Assembly: GCA_964613235.1 (NCBI GenBank)
Contig: CAZTGM010000007.1
Span: 1-43,518, forward strand
DNA: 43,518 nt
Direction: 5' to 3'
From: J005 sp964613235
GTDB lineage: Bacteria > Pseudomonadota > Zetaproteobacteria > Mariprofundales > Mariprofundaceae
This document shows, one piece after another, positions 7,085-16,058 of the stretch. The position numbers were made by a program, and so were the translations under genes. The notes beneath the pieces were generated by a model that did no database searches, had not been told where the DNA came from, and saw nothing but the letters and a program-made list of their open reading frames with translations. The stretch's first letter is position 1, and the number at the start of each line of letters is the position of its first letter.

Positions 7085-10000
7085 GTGCTGCATGTTTCGT
7101 ATCAGGTCGGTCATTTCCTCTGAGGTCAGGGGGCGGCTGAACAGGAATCCCTGCACCTCGTCGCAGCCTTCGCCCTTGAGAAATTGCAATTGCGCCTCGG
7201 TTTCCACGCCTTCGGCAAGCACCTTCATGCCCAGTGCGTGAGCCATGGCGATGGTGGAACGCACAATGGCACAATCTTCCATATCTCCGGGAAGACTCTT
7301 GATGAATTCCCGGTCGATTTTCAGCGTATTGGCCGGAAAGCGCTTCAGATAGGACAAGGAAGAATAGCCGGTGCCGAAGTCATCAATGGAGATGGAGACG
7401 CCGGCATTGGCAAGTTGCTGCATGATACGCGTGGCAAGAACAGGGTCATGCATGGCGGCGGTTTCGGTGATTTCGATTTCCATCCATTCCGGTTTGGCGC
7501 CGGCCTGTTTGATGATGTCGATGATTTCTTCGGCCATCCCTTCATTCATTAACTGTACGGCGGAGATGTTGACAGCGATGCGGCCGACACGAAGGCCCTG
7601 TTCTTCCCATTGCCGCGCCTGCAGGCAGGATTTGAACATGATCCAGTCGGCAATCGGACGGATGTAGCCGGTTTCCTCAGCCAGGTGAATGAATTCATTG
7701 GGTTGCACCATGCCGAGTACGGGGTGCTTCCAGCGTACCAGACTTTCAAAGCCGCTGATGCGATTATCGGACAGACAGTGTTTGGGCTGGTAGTAGACGG
7801 GGAAAACGGAATCGCTGTCATCATGGCTCATGGCCCCGGCTTTGGCCAGGTAATGCAGCTTCAGGGCGCCCCTGTCGACGATCTGGCTGAGATCCTGTTC
7901 CAGCGCCAGAATACGACGCGCTTCTTCCTCGATTTCGCCCGAGAAATAGTGGATATCCGAATGGTTCTTTTTGGCGTGATACATGGCTGCATCGGCGTGC
8001 TTGAGCAAGGTGTCGGCATCCTCGCCATCATCCGGATAGCTGGCAATGCCGATGCTGGTGCCGACAGTGACATCCTGTTGCGGCAGATGAATGGGTTCCT
8101 GCAGCGAGAACAGGATTTTCTTGGCTACGTTCAGTGCCGTTTCGCCCCTGGCTTTCGGCAGTAAAACAGCGAATTCATCGCCGCCCAGCCTGGCGGCCGT
8201 ATCCGATTCGCGCAGGAATCGGCGGAATCGTTTCGCGGTTTGTTTCAGCACTTCATCGCCGGCATCATGGCCCAGCGTATCATTAATCAGTTTGAAGCGG
8301 TTCAGATCCATGAACAGGACGGCCAGCTGCGTTTTCTCACGTCTGGCCATGGCAATGGCATGGTGCAGGCGGTCGATAAACAGGCGTCGGTTGGGTAATT
8401 CCGTCAGGGCATCATAGTATGATAGCTGGGTCAGGTTTTTTTCGGCCTGGTAACTGGTGATCATCAGCGCAAAGACTTCTTCCAGATGCGACATCAGATC
8501 AATAAATTCGTCCGGAGTCTCGCTATCCGGCCGGAGCTGCAGATGCAGTACGGCCAGCACCTCACCCTGATGCGTTACTTGCAGGCAGAAAAAGTGTCCG
8601 AGGGCCGCATCCAGGTTATTGGGGCAGGTGCCGATTCGTTTATCGATCATCGGTTCGCACTGCAGGCAGGTACCATTGACCAGCATGTTCCGGTTCTCCC
8701 GTTCTTCGGCATTCCAGCCATGCGCTGCAATCAGGGTGAAATGATCACCTTCATGCAGGTACAGGCTGCCGCTGCCGGCAAGCACATGCCAGGGCTCATC
8801 AAACAGCAGTTCCAGCATTTCCTGCATGCGCTGCGGCAAGGGTGAAGGTTGCTGGCTGATCTGGCGCAATTGCAACAATGTCTGGCTGGACCATTCCCGG
8901 ATGAGGCGGTCGGAGATGTTGCGCAGGGTAATGGAGTAGCGTTTCTGCCCTTCAGCCAGAAAGCTTTCGACCTGACATTCGCATGGAATGAGCTCACCGC
9001 TGTGTGTGCGGATGGAGAGTTGTTGCAAGTCATCGATGAGAGTTTGCATTTTGTCACCGGAGATGTCGGAAAACAGTGGCTGAAACTGACGCCAGGTGCT
9101 TTCGGGCAGCAGGTCGTGCATGCCCAGTTCGGGCCAGATCTCCGATGAATAACCAAACAGTGCATGGGCTGCAGGATTGGCACGCAGGATCATGCCGCGG
9201 TCATCGGCGAGCAATACGGCATCGGTCGAATGATCAATCACCGAGGCCAGTTCCTGATGTTGCAGTTCGAGCGTGCGAGTTTGTTCGCGTACTTTTCTGT
9301 TCAGCAGGTCGATGCTACGGTTTCTGTTCAGCAGAGACAGTGTAAACATCAGCGTGACCAGCATGCCGAGCAATAACACCAGCTGTGACATTTTATTAAT
9401 ATGCTGTTCCACCCATGCTTTCAGCGGGATCATGCGCACATGACAGCGCAATGAGCCGATATCAAAATCATGTTGCACGACCCAGGGTGAGTCGGTCAGG
9501 GCTTCACCTTGATTTCGGGATTCGAAAAGCATCAGGGATTGACCACCCTGTCTGGCGGATATTTCAAGGTTGAAGCCGCCCATTTGTGTTTGCGTGAGTG
9601 CAAGATAGATCAGCTTGGAGATATTCCAGTCCGAAATAATAACATGCTGTTGGCGGGTATGAAGTGCATGGATGTGACGCGCGACCCAGATGCCCTGCGA
9701 GTTTTTGAACAGTTGCATGGTGGTGTTGCTTTTGAGTGCGTACTGCAGCATTCCGGAGGTGATTGCGGGGTCAAATACGCCAGCGCCGGTGTGGAACTTC
9801 GAGGCCGGCAGAGTCTTCCAGGAGGCGGTTGCCGGGAAAATGGCCATGCCTTTCAATTTGCCGGGATGCAGCCTCATGATGGCATGTGCAAGGGCGCGCT
9901 GGTGGTCAGGTGTAAAGTTATTTTCAATGTTGATCTCTGCTTCGGCCAGTGCTGCGATTTCGCGAGTGGAGATAACATGTTCTTCCAGAATGGAGCGAAT

Positions 10001-10183
10001 GAGGCTGGTTTGCAGGGCTGCGCGATGTTCGATGGTTTGCCGGATAAAACGTTTTTCGGCTTCGTCCACATGCCGATAGCCAAACCAGGTAATGGCCGTA
10101 CCGGCAATCAACGGCAAGATCCACAGCATTCGGTTCATTGTGGATATCTGACGCATGGGCAATGCGGATGATTGCTCAGTCAT
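7079..10183 (-). CDS. Membrane PAS-GAF-GGDEF-EAL cyclic di-GMP protein
   Basis: A 1034-residue inner-membrane protein. TM helices at about 19-37 and 264-288 bracket a periplasmic sensory domain. A PAS domain (about 305-430) and a GAF-like domain (about 435-580, with Cys506, Cys509 and Cys520) follow. The GGDEF domain has an intact GGDEF (667-671) with inhibitory I-site RESD (658-661). The EAL domain has Glu813 in an ESL variant, Asn872, DDFGTG (934-939), Lys955 and Glu991. Both catalytic sets look intact, so it may be bifunctional or the GGDEF may regulate the EAL. An insertion of about 19 residues (about 778-796) interrupts the start of the EAL domain. The start has no clear ribosome-binding site. 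Confidence 0.92.
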   Translation of the reverse strand: MTEQSSALPMRQISTMNRMLWILPLIAGTAITWFGYRHVDEAEKRFIRQTIEHRAALQTSLIRSILEEHVISTREIAALAEAEINIENNFTPDHQRALAHAIMRLHPGKLKGMAIFPATASWKTLPASKFHTGAGVFDPAITSGMLQYALKSNTTMQLFKNSQGIWVARHIHALHTRQQHVIISDWNISKLIYLALTQTQMGGFNLEISARQGGQSLMLFESRNQGEALTDSPWVVQHDFDIGSLRCHVRMIPLKAWVEQHINKMSQLVLLLGMLVTLMFTLSLLNRNRSIDLLNRKVREQTRTLELQHQELASVIDHSTDAVLLADDRGMILRANPAAHALFGYSSEIWPELGMHDLLPESTWRQFQPLFSDISGDKMQTLIDDLQQLSIRTHSGELIPCECQVESFLAEGQKRYSITLRNISDRLIREWSSQTLLQLRQISQQPSPLPQRMQEMLELLFDEPWHVLAGSGSLYLHEGDHFTLIAAHGWNAEERENRNMLVNGTCLQCEPMIDKRIGTCPNNLDAALGHFFCLQVTHQGEVLAVLHLQLRPDSETPDEFIDLMSHLEEVFALMITSYQAEKNLTQLSYYDALTELPNRRLFIDRLHHAIAMARREKTQLAVLFMDLNRFKLINDTLGHDAGDEVLKQTAKRFRRFLRESDTAARLGGDEFAVLLPKARGETALNVAKKILFSLQEPIHLPQQDVTVGTSIGIASYPDDGEDADTLLKHADAAMYHAKKNHSDIHYFSGEIEEEARRILALEQDLSQIVDRGALKLHYLAKAGAMSHDDSDSVFPVYYQPKHCLSDNRISGFESLVRWKHPVLGMVQPNEFIHLAEETGYIRPIADWIMFKSCLQARQWEEQGLRVGRIAVNISAVQLMNEGMAEEIIDIIKQAGAKPEWMEIEITETAAMHDPVLATRIMQQLANAGVSISIDDFGTGYSSLSYLKRFPANTLKIDREFIKSLPGDMEDCAIVRSTIAMAHALGMKVLAEGVETEAQLQFLKGEGCDEVQGFLFSRPLTSEEMTDLIRNMQHD

Positions 10184-10278
10184 CGCTTGATATCTAACAT
10201 GGTCTCAGCTCCGGTTTGTTTCATCCATCATCCCCTGCCGAGTTATCCTAGCAGATGGATTGGTGCGCGGAAAGTCCA

Positions 10279-10307
10279 GTGACAATTCCGATTGGACAGG
10301 CTATCAA
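10279..10307 (+). promoter_or_regulatory. Candidate sigma70 promoter for the SUI1 gene
   Basis: GTGACA (10279-10284), a 17-base spacer and TATCAA (10302-10307) predict a start near 10314. A second overlapping pair, TGGACA and CATACT (10315-10320), would start transcription at about 10327, the ATG itself. Both imply a very short leader without a Shine-Dalgarno. The rest of the 10184-10326 gap shows no clear feature. Confidence 0.35.
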
Positions 10308-10326
10308 TCCTGCGCATACTTTGGCA

Positions 10327-10674
10327 ATGTCAGATCGCAAGCGCCTGGTATATTCGACAGAGACAGGATCGTTGCGTAAACGCAGCAAACAAACGAAATC
10401 GTCTGCCGATACAACGGCGATTCGTAAGGCCGGAAAACAGGGTGTGCGCATTCGCCGGGAAAGCAAGGGACGCGGAGGCAAGACGGTATCGGTTATTGAC
10501 GGGCTGGCGCTAAATGAGGCGGAGGCCCGCGTACTGCTGAAACGACTGAAAGGGCGGCTGGGGACAGGTGGCGCTTTCAAGAACGGTGTGCTGGAGATAC
10601 AGGGCGACCATCGCGAGGCCTTGCGCAGCTTGCTTGAGGCGGAAGGGTATGCGGTTAAACTGGCCGGTGGCTGA
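10327..10674 (+). CDS. yciH: SUI1/YciH-family translation initiation factor homologue
   Basis: A 115-residue SUI1-domain protein related to eukaryotic eIF1 and bacterial YciH. Diagnostic motifs are RLVYSTETG at the N-terminus, RIRRESKGRGGKTVSVI, the GTGGAFKNGVLEIQGDHRE core and the terminal GYAVKLAGG. YciH binds the 30S subunit and affects start-codon discrimination. The start is the ATG before SDRKRL; the 24 in-frame codons upstream are unlike the family. No ribosome-binding site is visible. The stop lies 15 bases before the next gene, so they are probably co-transcribed. Confidence 0.88.
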   Translation: MSDRKRLVYSTETGSLRKRSKQTKSSADTTAIRKAGKQGVRIRRESKGRGGKTVSVIDGLALNEAEARVLLKRLKGRLGTGGAFKNGVLEIQGDHREALRSLLEAEGYAVKLAGG

Positions 10675-10689
10675 GTGCGGGAGGGAACC

Positions 10690-11067
10690 ATGAAACAGAC
10701 AACAACCGAACTGGAGATGGATGTCGGGCAGTTATATCGGGAAGAGGTCATCACGGACCTGAAAATTGGAACCATTCGTTGCCTGATTCCTGTCGCAGTT
10801 GATGGCAGCAGGGATAACGAACGGGATATCCAGTATTCGGGGCAGACCCAGGTGATGACACCGGCAGGCCCGATGCCGGTCAGTTTTGAGATTGAAGCGG
10901 AAAATCTGGCGGAAGCCGTACAGGGTTTTGCCGCTGCTGCGCAGGCGGCGCTGGAAGAGACGGTGCGTGAGCTGGAGGAATATCGCAGAAAAGCGGCTTC
11001 CGGCATCGTTGTGCCGGGCGCCGAGGATGTGTCCCGTCTGGGTGGTTCAGGCCTGATCAAATCCTGA
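10690..11067 (+). CDS. Conserved cytoplasmic protein of unknown function
   Basis: A 125-residue soluble protein with no signal peptide or TM helix. The start is the ATG preceded by GGGAGGGA, not the GTG at 10675. Residues about 10-90 form a mixed alpha/beta region with a VGQLYREE motif and a conserved-looking TPAGPMPVSFEIEAENL strand. Residues about 80-105 form an amphipathic, possibly coiled helix. I have seen similar short proteins annotated only as cytoplasmic protein in other proteobacteria, but recognise no function. It sits directly after yciH and before groESL. Confidence 0.8.
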   Translation: MKQTTTELEMDVGQLYREEVITDLKIGTIRCLIPVAVDGSRDNERDIQYSGQTQVMTPAGPMPVSFEIEAENLAEAVQGFAAAAQAALEETVRELEEYRRKAASGIVVPGAEDVSRLGGSGLIKS

Positions 11068-11074
11068 TTTTCTG

Positions 11075-11101
11075 CTGGCACTCTGGCCCAAAGAGTGCCA
11101 A
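11075..11101. promoter_or_regulatory. CIRCE-like HrcA operator 1
   Basis: Arms CTGGCACTC (11075-11083) and GAGTGCCAA (11093-11101) are separated by exactly 9 bases, as in the HrcA operator CIRCE (TTAGCACTC-N9-GAGTGCTAA). Two mismatches fall in the left arm and one in the right. It lies just upstream of the TTGACA box and right after the stop of the preceding gene, so it could double as a 3' hairpin for that gene. Confidence 0.75.
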
Positions 11102-11108
11102 TTAATGG

Positions 11109-11137
11109 TTGACAGCATGATGATATGCGCCAATGAT
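11109..11137 (+). promoter_or_regulatory. sigma70 promoter of groESL
   Basis: Perfect -35 TTGACA (11109-11114), a 17-base spacer and -10 AATGAT (11132-11137). The predicted start near 11144 falls inside the second CIRCE, and the promoter is flanked by a CIRCE on each side, giving strong scope for HrcA repression. Confidence 0.65.
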
Positions 11138-11163
11138 TGGCACTCCCTGCGGGTGAGTGCTAA
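11137..11163. promoter_or_regulatory. CIRCE HrcA operator 2
   Basis: Arms TTGGCACTC (11137-11145) and GAGTGCTAA (11155-11163) with a 9-base spacer. The right arm matches the consensus exactly and the left has one mismatch. It overlaps the predicted transcription start and would form a leader hairpin. hrcA itself is not in the window. Confidence 0.9.
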
Positions 11164-11180
11164 CTTTTCCGCGGGGAGGG

Positions 11181-11208
11181 CTTGAATCCCGATTTGGGAG
11201 CCCTATAA
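11181..11208 (+). promoter_or_regulatory. Candidate sigma32 heat-shock promoter of groESL
   Basis: CTTGAAT (11181-11187), a 13-base spacer and CCCTATAA (11201-11208) resemble the RpoH consensus CTTGAAA / CCCCATnT, matching 6 of 7 fixed positions in each box. It lies downstream of both CIRCE elements, so transcription from it would escape HrcA control at the start site. Confidence 0.4.
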
Positions 11209-11241
11209 CAGTTTCATTACAACATAACAGGAGTGAGAACG

Positions 11242-11538
11242 ATGGCAACAAAGGTTCGTCCTTTACATGATCGTGTAATCGTCCGTCGTCTGGACGAAGA
11301 ACAGAAATCGGTTGGTGGCATTATTATCCCCGACTCGGCCAAGGAAAAGCCGTTGCAGGGTGAAGTGCTTGCCGTTGGTAAGGGAAAGATTCTTGAAAAC
11401 GGCGAGGTTCGCCCGCTTGATGTCAAGGCCGGTGACCGCGTGATTTTTTCCAAATATGCGGGTACGGAAATCAAGCTGGACAGTGAAGAAGTACTGATGA
11501 TGCGCGAGGATGACATCCTCGGCGTGGTCGAGTCCTGA
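11242..11538 (+). CDS. groS: Co-chaperonin GroES
   Basis: GroES, 98 residues, is the heptameric lid of the chaperonin. It opens with KVRPLHDRVIVRR, has the mobile loop around 18-33 (EEQKSVGGIIIPDSA) and the conserved DRVIFSKYAGTEI block. The start is the ATG 8 bases after AGGAG; an in-frame ATG at 11233 overlaps the ribosome-binding site. It is followed by groEL after 96 bases, and the pair forms one operon under CIRCE control. Confidence 0.98.
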   Translation: MATKVRPLHDRVIVRRLDEEQKSVGGIIIPDSAKEKPLQGEVLAVGKGKILENGEVRPLDVKAGDRVIFSKYAGTEIKLDSEEVLMMREDDILGVVES

Positions 11539-11634
11539 TCCCGACCTGAAAGGGCATCATTGCCCTGCAAGAGACAACAGGGGCGCCCATGTCGGCGGCC
11601 CGCAAAACACTAAATGATAGATAGGAGAAGAAGA

Positions 11635-13266
11635 ATGGCTGCAAAAGACATTCGTTTTGGAGAAGACGCCCGCGCCAAGATGATGGCCGGTGTGAACAAA
11701 CTCGCTGATGCTGTAAAGGTAACATTGGGCCCGAAAGGCCGTAATGTTGTGCTTGACAAATCCTGGGGTGCACCGAACATCACCAAGGACGGTGTATCGG
11801 TGGCCAAGGAAATCGAACTGGAAGACAAGTTTGAGAACATGGGCGCGCAGATGGTCAAGGAAGTAGCCTCGAAGACGGCCGACATTGCCGGTGACGGTAC
11901 GACGACGGCGACGGTGCTGGCCCAGGCCATTGCCCGCGAAGGCGTGAAAGCCGTTGCGGCAGGTATGAATCCGATGGATCTGAAGCGCGGTATCGACAAG
12001 GCTGTGAATGTCGTGGTCGATGCGCTGAGCGATATTTCCAAGGATGTGAAGAATCAGGAAGAAATCGCCCAGGTGGGTACGATTTCCGCCAATGGCGATG
12101 CTGAAATCGGCGCGATTATTGCCGATGCCATGGACAAGGTCGGCAAGGAAGGCGTGATCACCGTGGAAGAGGCCAAGGGCCTGGAAACGGAACTGGATGT
12201 TGTCGAAGGCATGCAGTTTGATCGTGGTTATCTGTCGCCGTATTTCGTGACCGATGCCGAGCGCATGGAAGCCGAGCTGAAGGATCCGTACATTCTTCTG
12301 CACGAAAAGAAGATCTCCAATATGCGTGATCTGTTGCCGGTGCTGGAGAATGTTGCCCGCTCAGGCAAGCCATTCCTGATTATCGCTGAGGATATCGAAG
12401 GCGAGGCTCTGGCAACGCTGGTGGTCAACAAGATGCGCGGTGTGCTGAATGTGGCTGCCGTGAAGGCACCGGGCTTCGGCGACCGTCGCAAGGCAATGCT
12501 GGAAGACATGGCCATTCTGACCGGCGGCAAGGTGATTTCCGAAGAGCTGGGTCTGAAGCTGGAGAGTGTCACGCTGGAAGATCTCGGCACGGCAGGTTCC
12601 GTCAAGATCACCAAGAACGATACGACTATCGTTGATGGTGCCGGTGACAAGGCCGACATCGAGGCTCGCGTAGCCCAGATTCGACGCCAGATCGAGGACA
12701 CAACCTCCGACTACGACCGTGAGAAGCTGCAGGAACGCCTGGCCAAGCTGGCCGGCGGTGTTGCCGTGATCAAGGTCGGTGCGGCGACGGAAGTAGCCAT
12801 GAAGGAGAAGAAGGACCGCGTGGATGACGCATTGCATGCAACGCGTGCTGCCGTTGAAGAAGGCATTGTGCCAGGTGGTGGTGTTGCGTTGATTCGTGCA
12901 CGCGCTGCACTGGAGAATGTGGCGGGTGAAAACCATGATCAGGATACCGGAGTCAGCATCGTGCGTCGTGCGCTGGAAGAGCCACTGCGCCAGATTGTTG
13001 CCAATGGCGGTGGCGAAGCCTCTGTTGTAGTTAATGAAGTCATTGGTAACAGCGATTCGACCTTCGGTTACAACGCGGCTACCGAAGAGTACGGCGATGT
13101 GGTCAAGGCCGGAGTGATCGACCCGACGAAGGTGACGCGTTCGGCGCTGCAGAATGCAGCATCGATTGCCGGTCTGCTGATCACCACCGAGGCTATGGTG
13201 GCTGAAATCCCGAAGCCTGAAACCCCGGCACCTGCCGGCGGTGGCGATATGGGCGGCATGATGTAA
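11635..13266 (+). CDS. groL: Chaperonin GroEL
   Basis: GroEL, 543 residues, is the ATP-driven folding chamber of the chaperonin. The ATP-site motif GDGTTTAT contains Asp87, the N-terminus reads AAKDIRFGEDAR, and the flexible tail ends GGGDMGGMM. The start is the ATG after AGGAGAAGAAGA; an in-frame upstream ATG at 11614 is not supported. A strong terminator follows 22 bases after the stop. All regions appear intact. Confidence 0.98.
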   Translation: MAAKDIRFGEDARAKMMAGVNKLADAVKVTLGPKGRNVVLDKSWGAPNITKDGVSVAKEIELEDKFENMGAQMVKEVASKTADIAGDGTTTATVLAQAIAREGVKAVAAGMNPMDLKRGIDKAVNVVVDALSDISKDVKNQEEIAQVGTISANGDAEIGAIIADAMDKVGKEGVITVEEAKGLETELDVVEGMQFDRGYLSPYFVTDAERMEAELKDPYILLHEKKISNMRDLLPVLENVARSGKPFLIIAEDIEGEALATLVVNKMRGVLNVAAVKAPGFGDRRKAMLEDMAILTGGKVISEELGLKLESVTLEDLGTAGSVKITKNDTTIVDGAGDKADIEARVAQIRRQIEDTTSDYDREKLQERLAKLAGGVAVIKVGAATEVAMKEKKDRVDDALHATRAAVEEGIVPGGGVALIRARAALENVAGENHDQDTGVSIVRRALEEPLRQIVANGGGEASVVVNEVIGNSDSTFGYNAATEEYGDVVKAGVIDPTKVTRSALQNAASIAGLLITTEAMVAEIPKPETPAPAGGGDMGGMM

Positions 13267-13287
13267 TCATTGCCGGATATGGCGTGC

Positions 13288-13318
13288 AAAGGGCGACTCA
13301 TAATGAGTCGCCCTTTTT
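13288..13318 (+). terminator. Rho-independent terminator of groESL
   Basis: A perfect 13-base stem (AAAGGGCGACTCA and its complement) with a TAA loop, followed by a T-run at 13314-13318. On the minus strand it is followed only by a short T-run, so it may weakly terminate the convergent sppA as well. Confidence 0.92.
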
Positions 13319-13361
13319 GTGTTACCTGTCGGACTTGTTTGTGGGCGGTGCAGATATCCGG

Positions 13362-15161
13362 CTAGTACGGCAGTTCCATGGCATAGGCATAGATGCGTGT
13401 GGATTGTTGCAGCATTTGCTGCAGCGGTTGCCACTGTGCCCACTCCTGTGAAAGCGTATTCAGCCAGGGTGAGCGGGGAAGCGAGGCCATCAACCCTCCC
13501 AGCAAGTGTTTGGCCAGACGTTCCTGCCATTTGCGTTCGCTCCTTATCCAGACGCGCTCGTATGCCTGGTCGGTAATGCCTGCCTGGCGGGCGGCGGCAT
13601 CCACGGCATCATCCAGTGAGCCAATGGCATCGATCAGGTGGCGCTGCAGTGCATCGCGGGCTGTCCATACACGGCCTTCGGCAGCAAGGGCGATAGCTTC
13701 ACGCGGTTGCTTGCGACCTGTGGCGACAATATCGATGAAGTGCGTATAAATATGGTCTACGCCCAGTTGGATGGCCCGCCGCAATTCTTCGGGTAAGGGG
13801 CGGTCGGGCAGCATGGCACCGGCCATATTGGCCGTGCCGAGGCCGTCACTGTGGATGCCCAGTTGTTCGAGACTGCGATGCATTTTTGCCAGTACGCCGA
13901 AGACACCGATAGAACCGGTCAGCGTGGCCGGTTCGGCCCAGATCTGGTCGGCAGCCGAGGCAATCCAGTAGCCGCCGGATGCTGCAACGCTACCTATGGA
14001 AACGATGACGGGTTTCTTGCTGCGTGCATCGATGACGGCCTGGCGAATGGTTTCGGATGCCAGGGCGCTGCCGCCGGGGCTGTTCAGACGGATGATCAGA
14101 GCCCGGTATTGCTCATCATCAGCGGCCTGATGGATTTGCCGGGACAGACTGGCTGCGCCAATGGAGCCTTCCGGCTGCTCGCCTTCAAGAACGGGGCCGT
14201 TGGCGATGATGATGCCGATGCGGGACTTGTCGTTCTCTGCAGGGAGATCGATGGATGGATGAGAGTATTGTCGGTAATCGATTTGCTTGGGCAGGGAGGA
14301 TGCGTCGACATTGAGCAGGGCGGCCAGGGTTTGCTGTGTCTGGTGGGTATCACCCAGCTGGTCGACCAGACCGTTTTGCAGGGCCAGCCGGGCAGCGTCA
14401 CCACCGCTGGCCTGCATGAAAGGTTCCGGATGATCGGCCAGACGCTGAATCAGGCCCGGTGCCAGTTGTCGATATTTGCGGATATTGTTCTTGTATTGCA
14501 GCCAAAGCTGTTCAAGCCATTGCCGGTTGGCCTCGCGTGCTGCAGCAGACATATCATCGCGAATCAATGGTTCGGCGGCGGATTTGTATTTTCCCGCATG
14601 CACCAGATGCACATCAATATGCAGGCTGTTCAGGGCCTGATGAAAATAGTTGCGATAGATGCCGAAGCCCTTGATCTCGACCAGACCCAGCGGGTGCAGC
14701 ACAATGTGATTGGCGACGGAGGCGATATAATATTGCTCCTGCGAGTAGCGATTGCCAACGCTGATAACCGGCTTGCCGCTGGCGCGGAATGATTCGATAG
14801 CGTGGCGCAACATGTCCAGACGCGCCAGGGGCGCGGGCGCAAGCTCGTCCAGTTCGAGTTGCAGGGCCTGAATATTCGGATCTGTTGCGGCATCCCGCAG
14901 CAAGCGGGTGACTTCATGCACGGGGATCTGGTTCGTGCGCGGCAGGCCCTGTAACAACAGACCGCCACCGGGCACTTCAATGCTTTCGACCAGGGATCCC
15001 TGCGGGTGAAACACGAGGATACCGCTTTGGGGCAGAGGAATGCCACTGCGTCCGCCAAGGGAAACGAATAGCAGCACCAGCAGGGCGAGAAACAGCAGAT
15101 TCAGGGTGATGCGGCGAAGCAAATCCAGTCGTTCAAACCATTTGTGGAAAAAAGCGTACAT
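13362..15161 (-). CDS. sppA: Signal peptide peptidase SppA (67K type)
   Basis: A 599-residue, double-domain SppA, matching the long enterobacterial form. It degrades leftover signal peptides in the inner membrane. An N-terminal TM anchor (about 18-37) is followed by two ClpP-like repeats. The catalytic lysine is Lys193 in the N-terminal repeat (GKYKSAAEP), and the nucleophile is Ser395 in the C-terminal repeat (SVAASGGYW). NSPGGSALASE is also diagnostic. It is transcribed towards groEL and away from uppP, with only 77 bases to the divergent uppP start. No convincing promoter boxes were found there. Confidence 0.95.
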   Translation of the reverse strand: MYAFFHKWFERLDLLRRITLNLLFLALLVLLFVSLGGRSGIPLPQSGILVFHPQGSLVESIEVPGGGLLLQGLPRTNQIPVHEVTRLLRDAATDPNIQALQLELDELAPAPLARLDMLRHAIESFRASGKPVISVGNRYSQEQYYIASVANHIVLHPLGLVEIKGFGIYRNYFHQALNSLHIDVHLVHAGKYKSAAEPLIRDDMSAAAREANRQWLEQLWLQYKNNIRKYRQLAPGLIQRLADHPEPFMQASGGDAARLALQNGLVDQLGDTHQTQQTLAALLNVDASSLPKQIDYRQYSHPSIDLPAENDKSRIGIIIANGPVLEGEQPEGSIGAASLSRQIHQAADDEQYRALIIRLNSPGGSALASETIRQAVIDARSKKPVIVSIGSVAASGGYWIASAADQIWAEPATLTGSIGVFGVLAKMHRSLEQLGIHSDGLGTANMAGAMLPDRPLPEELRRAIQLGVDHIYTHFIDIVATGRKQPREAIALAAEGRVWTARDALQRHLIDAIGSLDDAVDAAARQAGITDQAYERVWIRSERKWQERLAKHLLGGLMASLPRSPWLNTLSQEWAQWQPLQQMLQQSTRIYAYAMELPY

Positions 15162-15238
15162 GTTCAGGCCTCCTGAGCCTCATTCAATGCACTGTTGTGC
15201 TGCTTGGCAAGTGCGCCATGCGCTCTAGAGTGCCGGGC

Positions 15239-16057
15239 ATGAATTCGCAGATCGACGCCTGGCAGGCCGTTGTGTTGTCTCTGGTGCAGGGGCTGACGGA
15301 ATTTCTTCCGATTTCATCCTCTGCACATCTGGCGCTGGTGCCATTGCTGACGGACTGGCTTGATCAGGGGCTTGCGTTCGATTGTGTTGTGCACTTGGGC
15401 TCATTGACGGCTGTACTGATCTATTTCCGTCATGATGTATGGCAAATGAGTACAGGTTTTGTGCGCACGCTGCATGAGCGCCAGTGGCAGGACAATGCCG
15501 AGGGACGCATGGCCTGGCTTATCCTGCTGGCCACGATTCCGGTGGGTTTGTTTGGATTGATGTTCAAGGACTTTGTTGAGCATGACCTGCGCAGCATTGT
15601 CGTGATTGGCTTTGCCTCGGCAGGCTTTGGCCTGTTGCTGTGGTGGGCGGATCGCTTTGGTGGGCGTTGCAAACACGACGGTGACTGGACCTTGTGGCAT
15701 GCCATGCTTGTCGGCCTGGCTCAGGCTGTTGCCCTGATTCCGGGCACATCGCGATCGGGCATTACCATGACCATGGCCCTGATGCTGGGTTACACGCGTC
15801 AGGCGGCAGCCCGCTTTTCGTTCCTGCTGTCCATTCCCGTCATTATGCTGGCCGGTGGCCTGAAGGTGAAGGACTGGATTGAATCATCCCATCAGGCGAC
15901 TGGCGCGGATATGTTGCTGTTGGGTTATGTGTTATCGACCATGTCTGCTTGGCTATGTATTCATTATTTTCTGAAGTTTATCGAGCGAACGGGTATGGGG
16001 CCGTTTGTCCTGTATCGCATGCTGCTGGGAGCCTGGCTGTTGTGGATAGCGTTTTGA
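15239..16057 (+). CDS. uppP: Undecaprenyl-diphosphatase UppP (BacA)
   Basis: UppP, 272 residues, is a multi-pass inner-membrane phosphatase that recycles the undecaprenyl-PP lipid carrier used for peptidoglycan and O-antigen. The two signature motifs are present: GLTEFLPISSSAHL (18-31) and PGTSRSGIT in the second half. The start is the ATG before NSQIDAW; the longer frame would add 14 residues atypical for the family. Only one base separates its stop from lgt, so the two are co-transcribed. Confidence 0.96.
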   Translation: MNSQIDAWQAVVLSLVQGLTEFLPISSSAHLALVPLLTDWLDQGLAFDCVVHLGSLTAVLIYFRHDVWQMSTGFVRTLHERQWQDNAEGRMAWLILLATIPVGLFGLMFKDFVEHDLRSIVVIGFASAGFGLLLWWADRFGGRCKHDGDWTLWHAMLVGLAQAVALIPGTSRSGITMTMALMLGYTRQAAARFSFLLSIPVIMLAGGLKVKDWIESSHQATGADMLLLGYVLSTMSAWLCIHYFLKFIERTGMGPFVLYRMLLGAWLLWIAF

Positions 16058-16058
16058 T

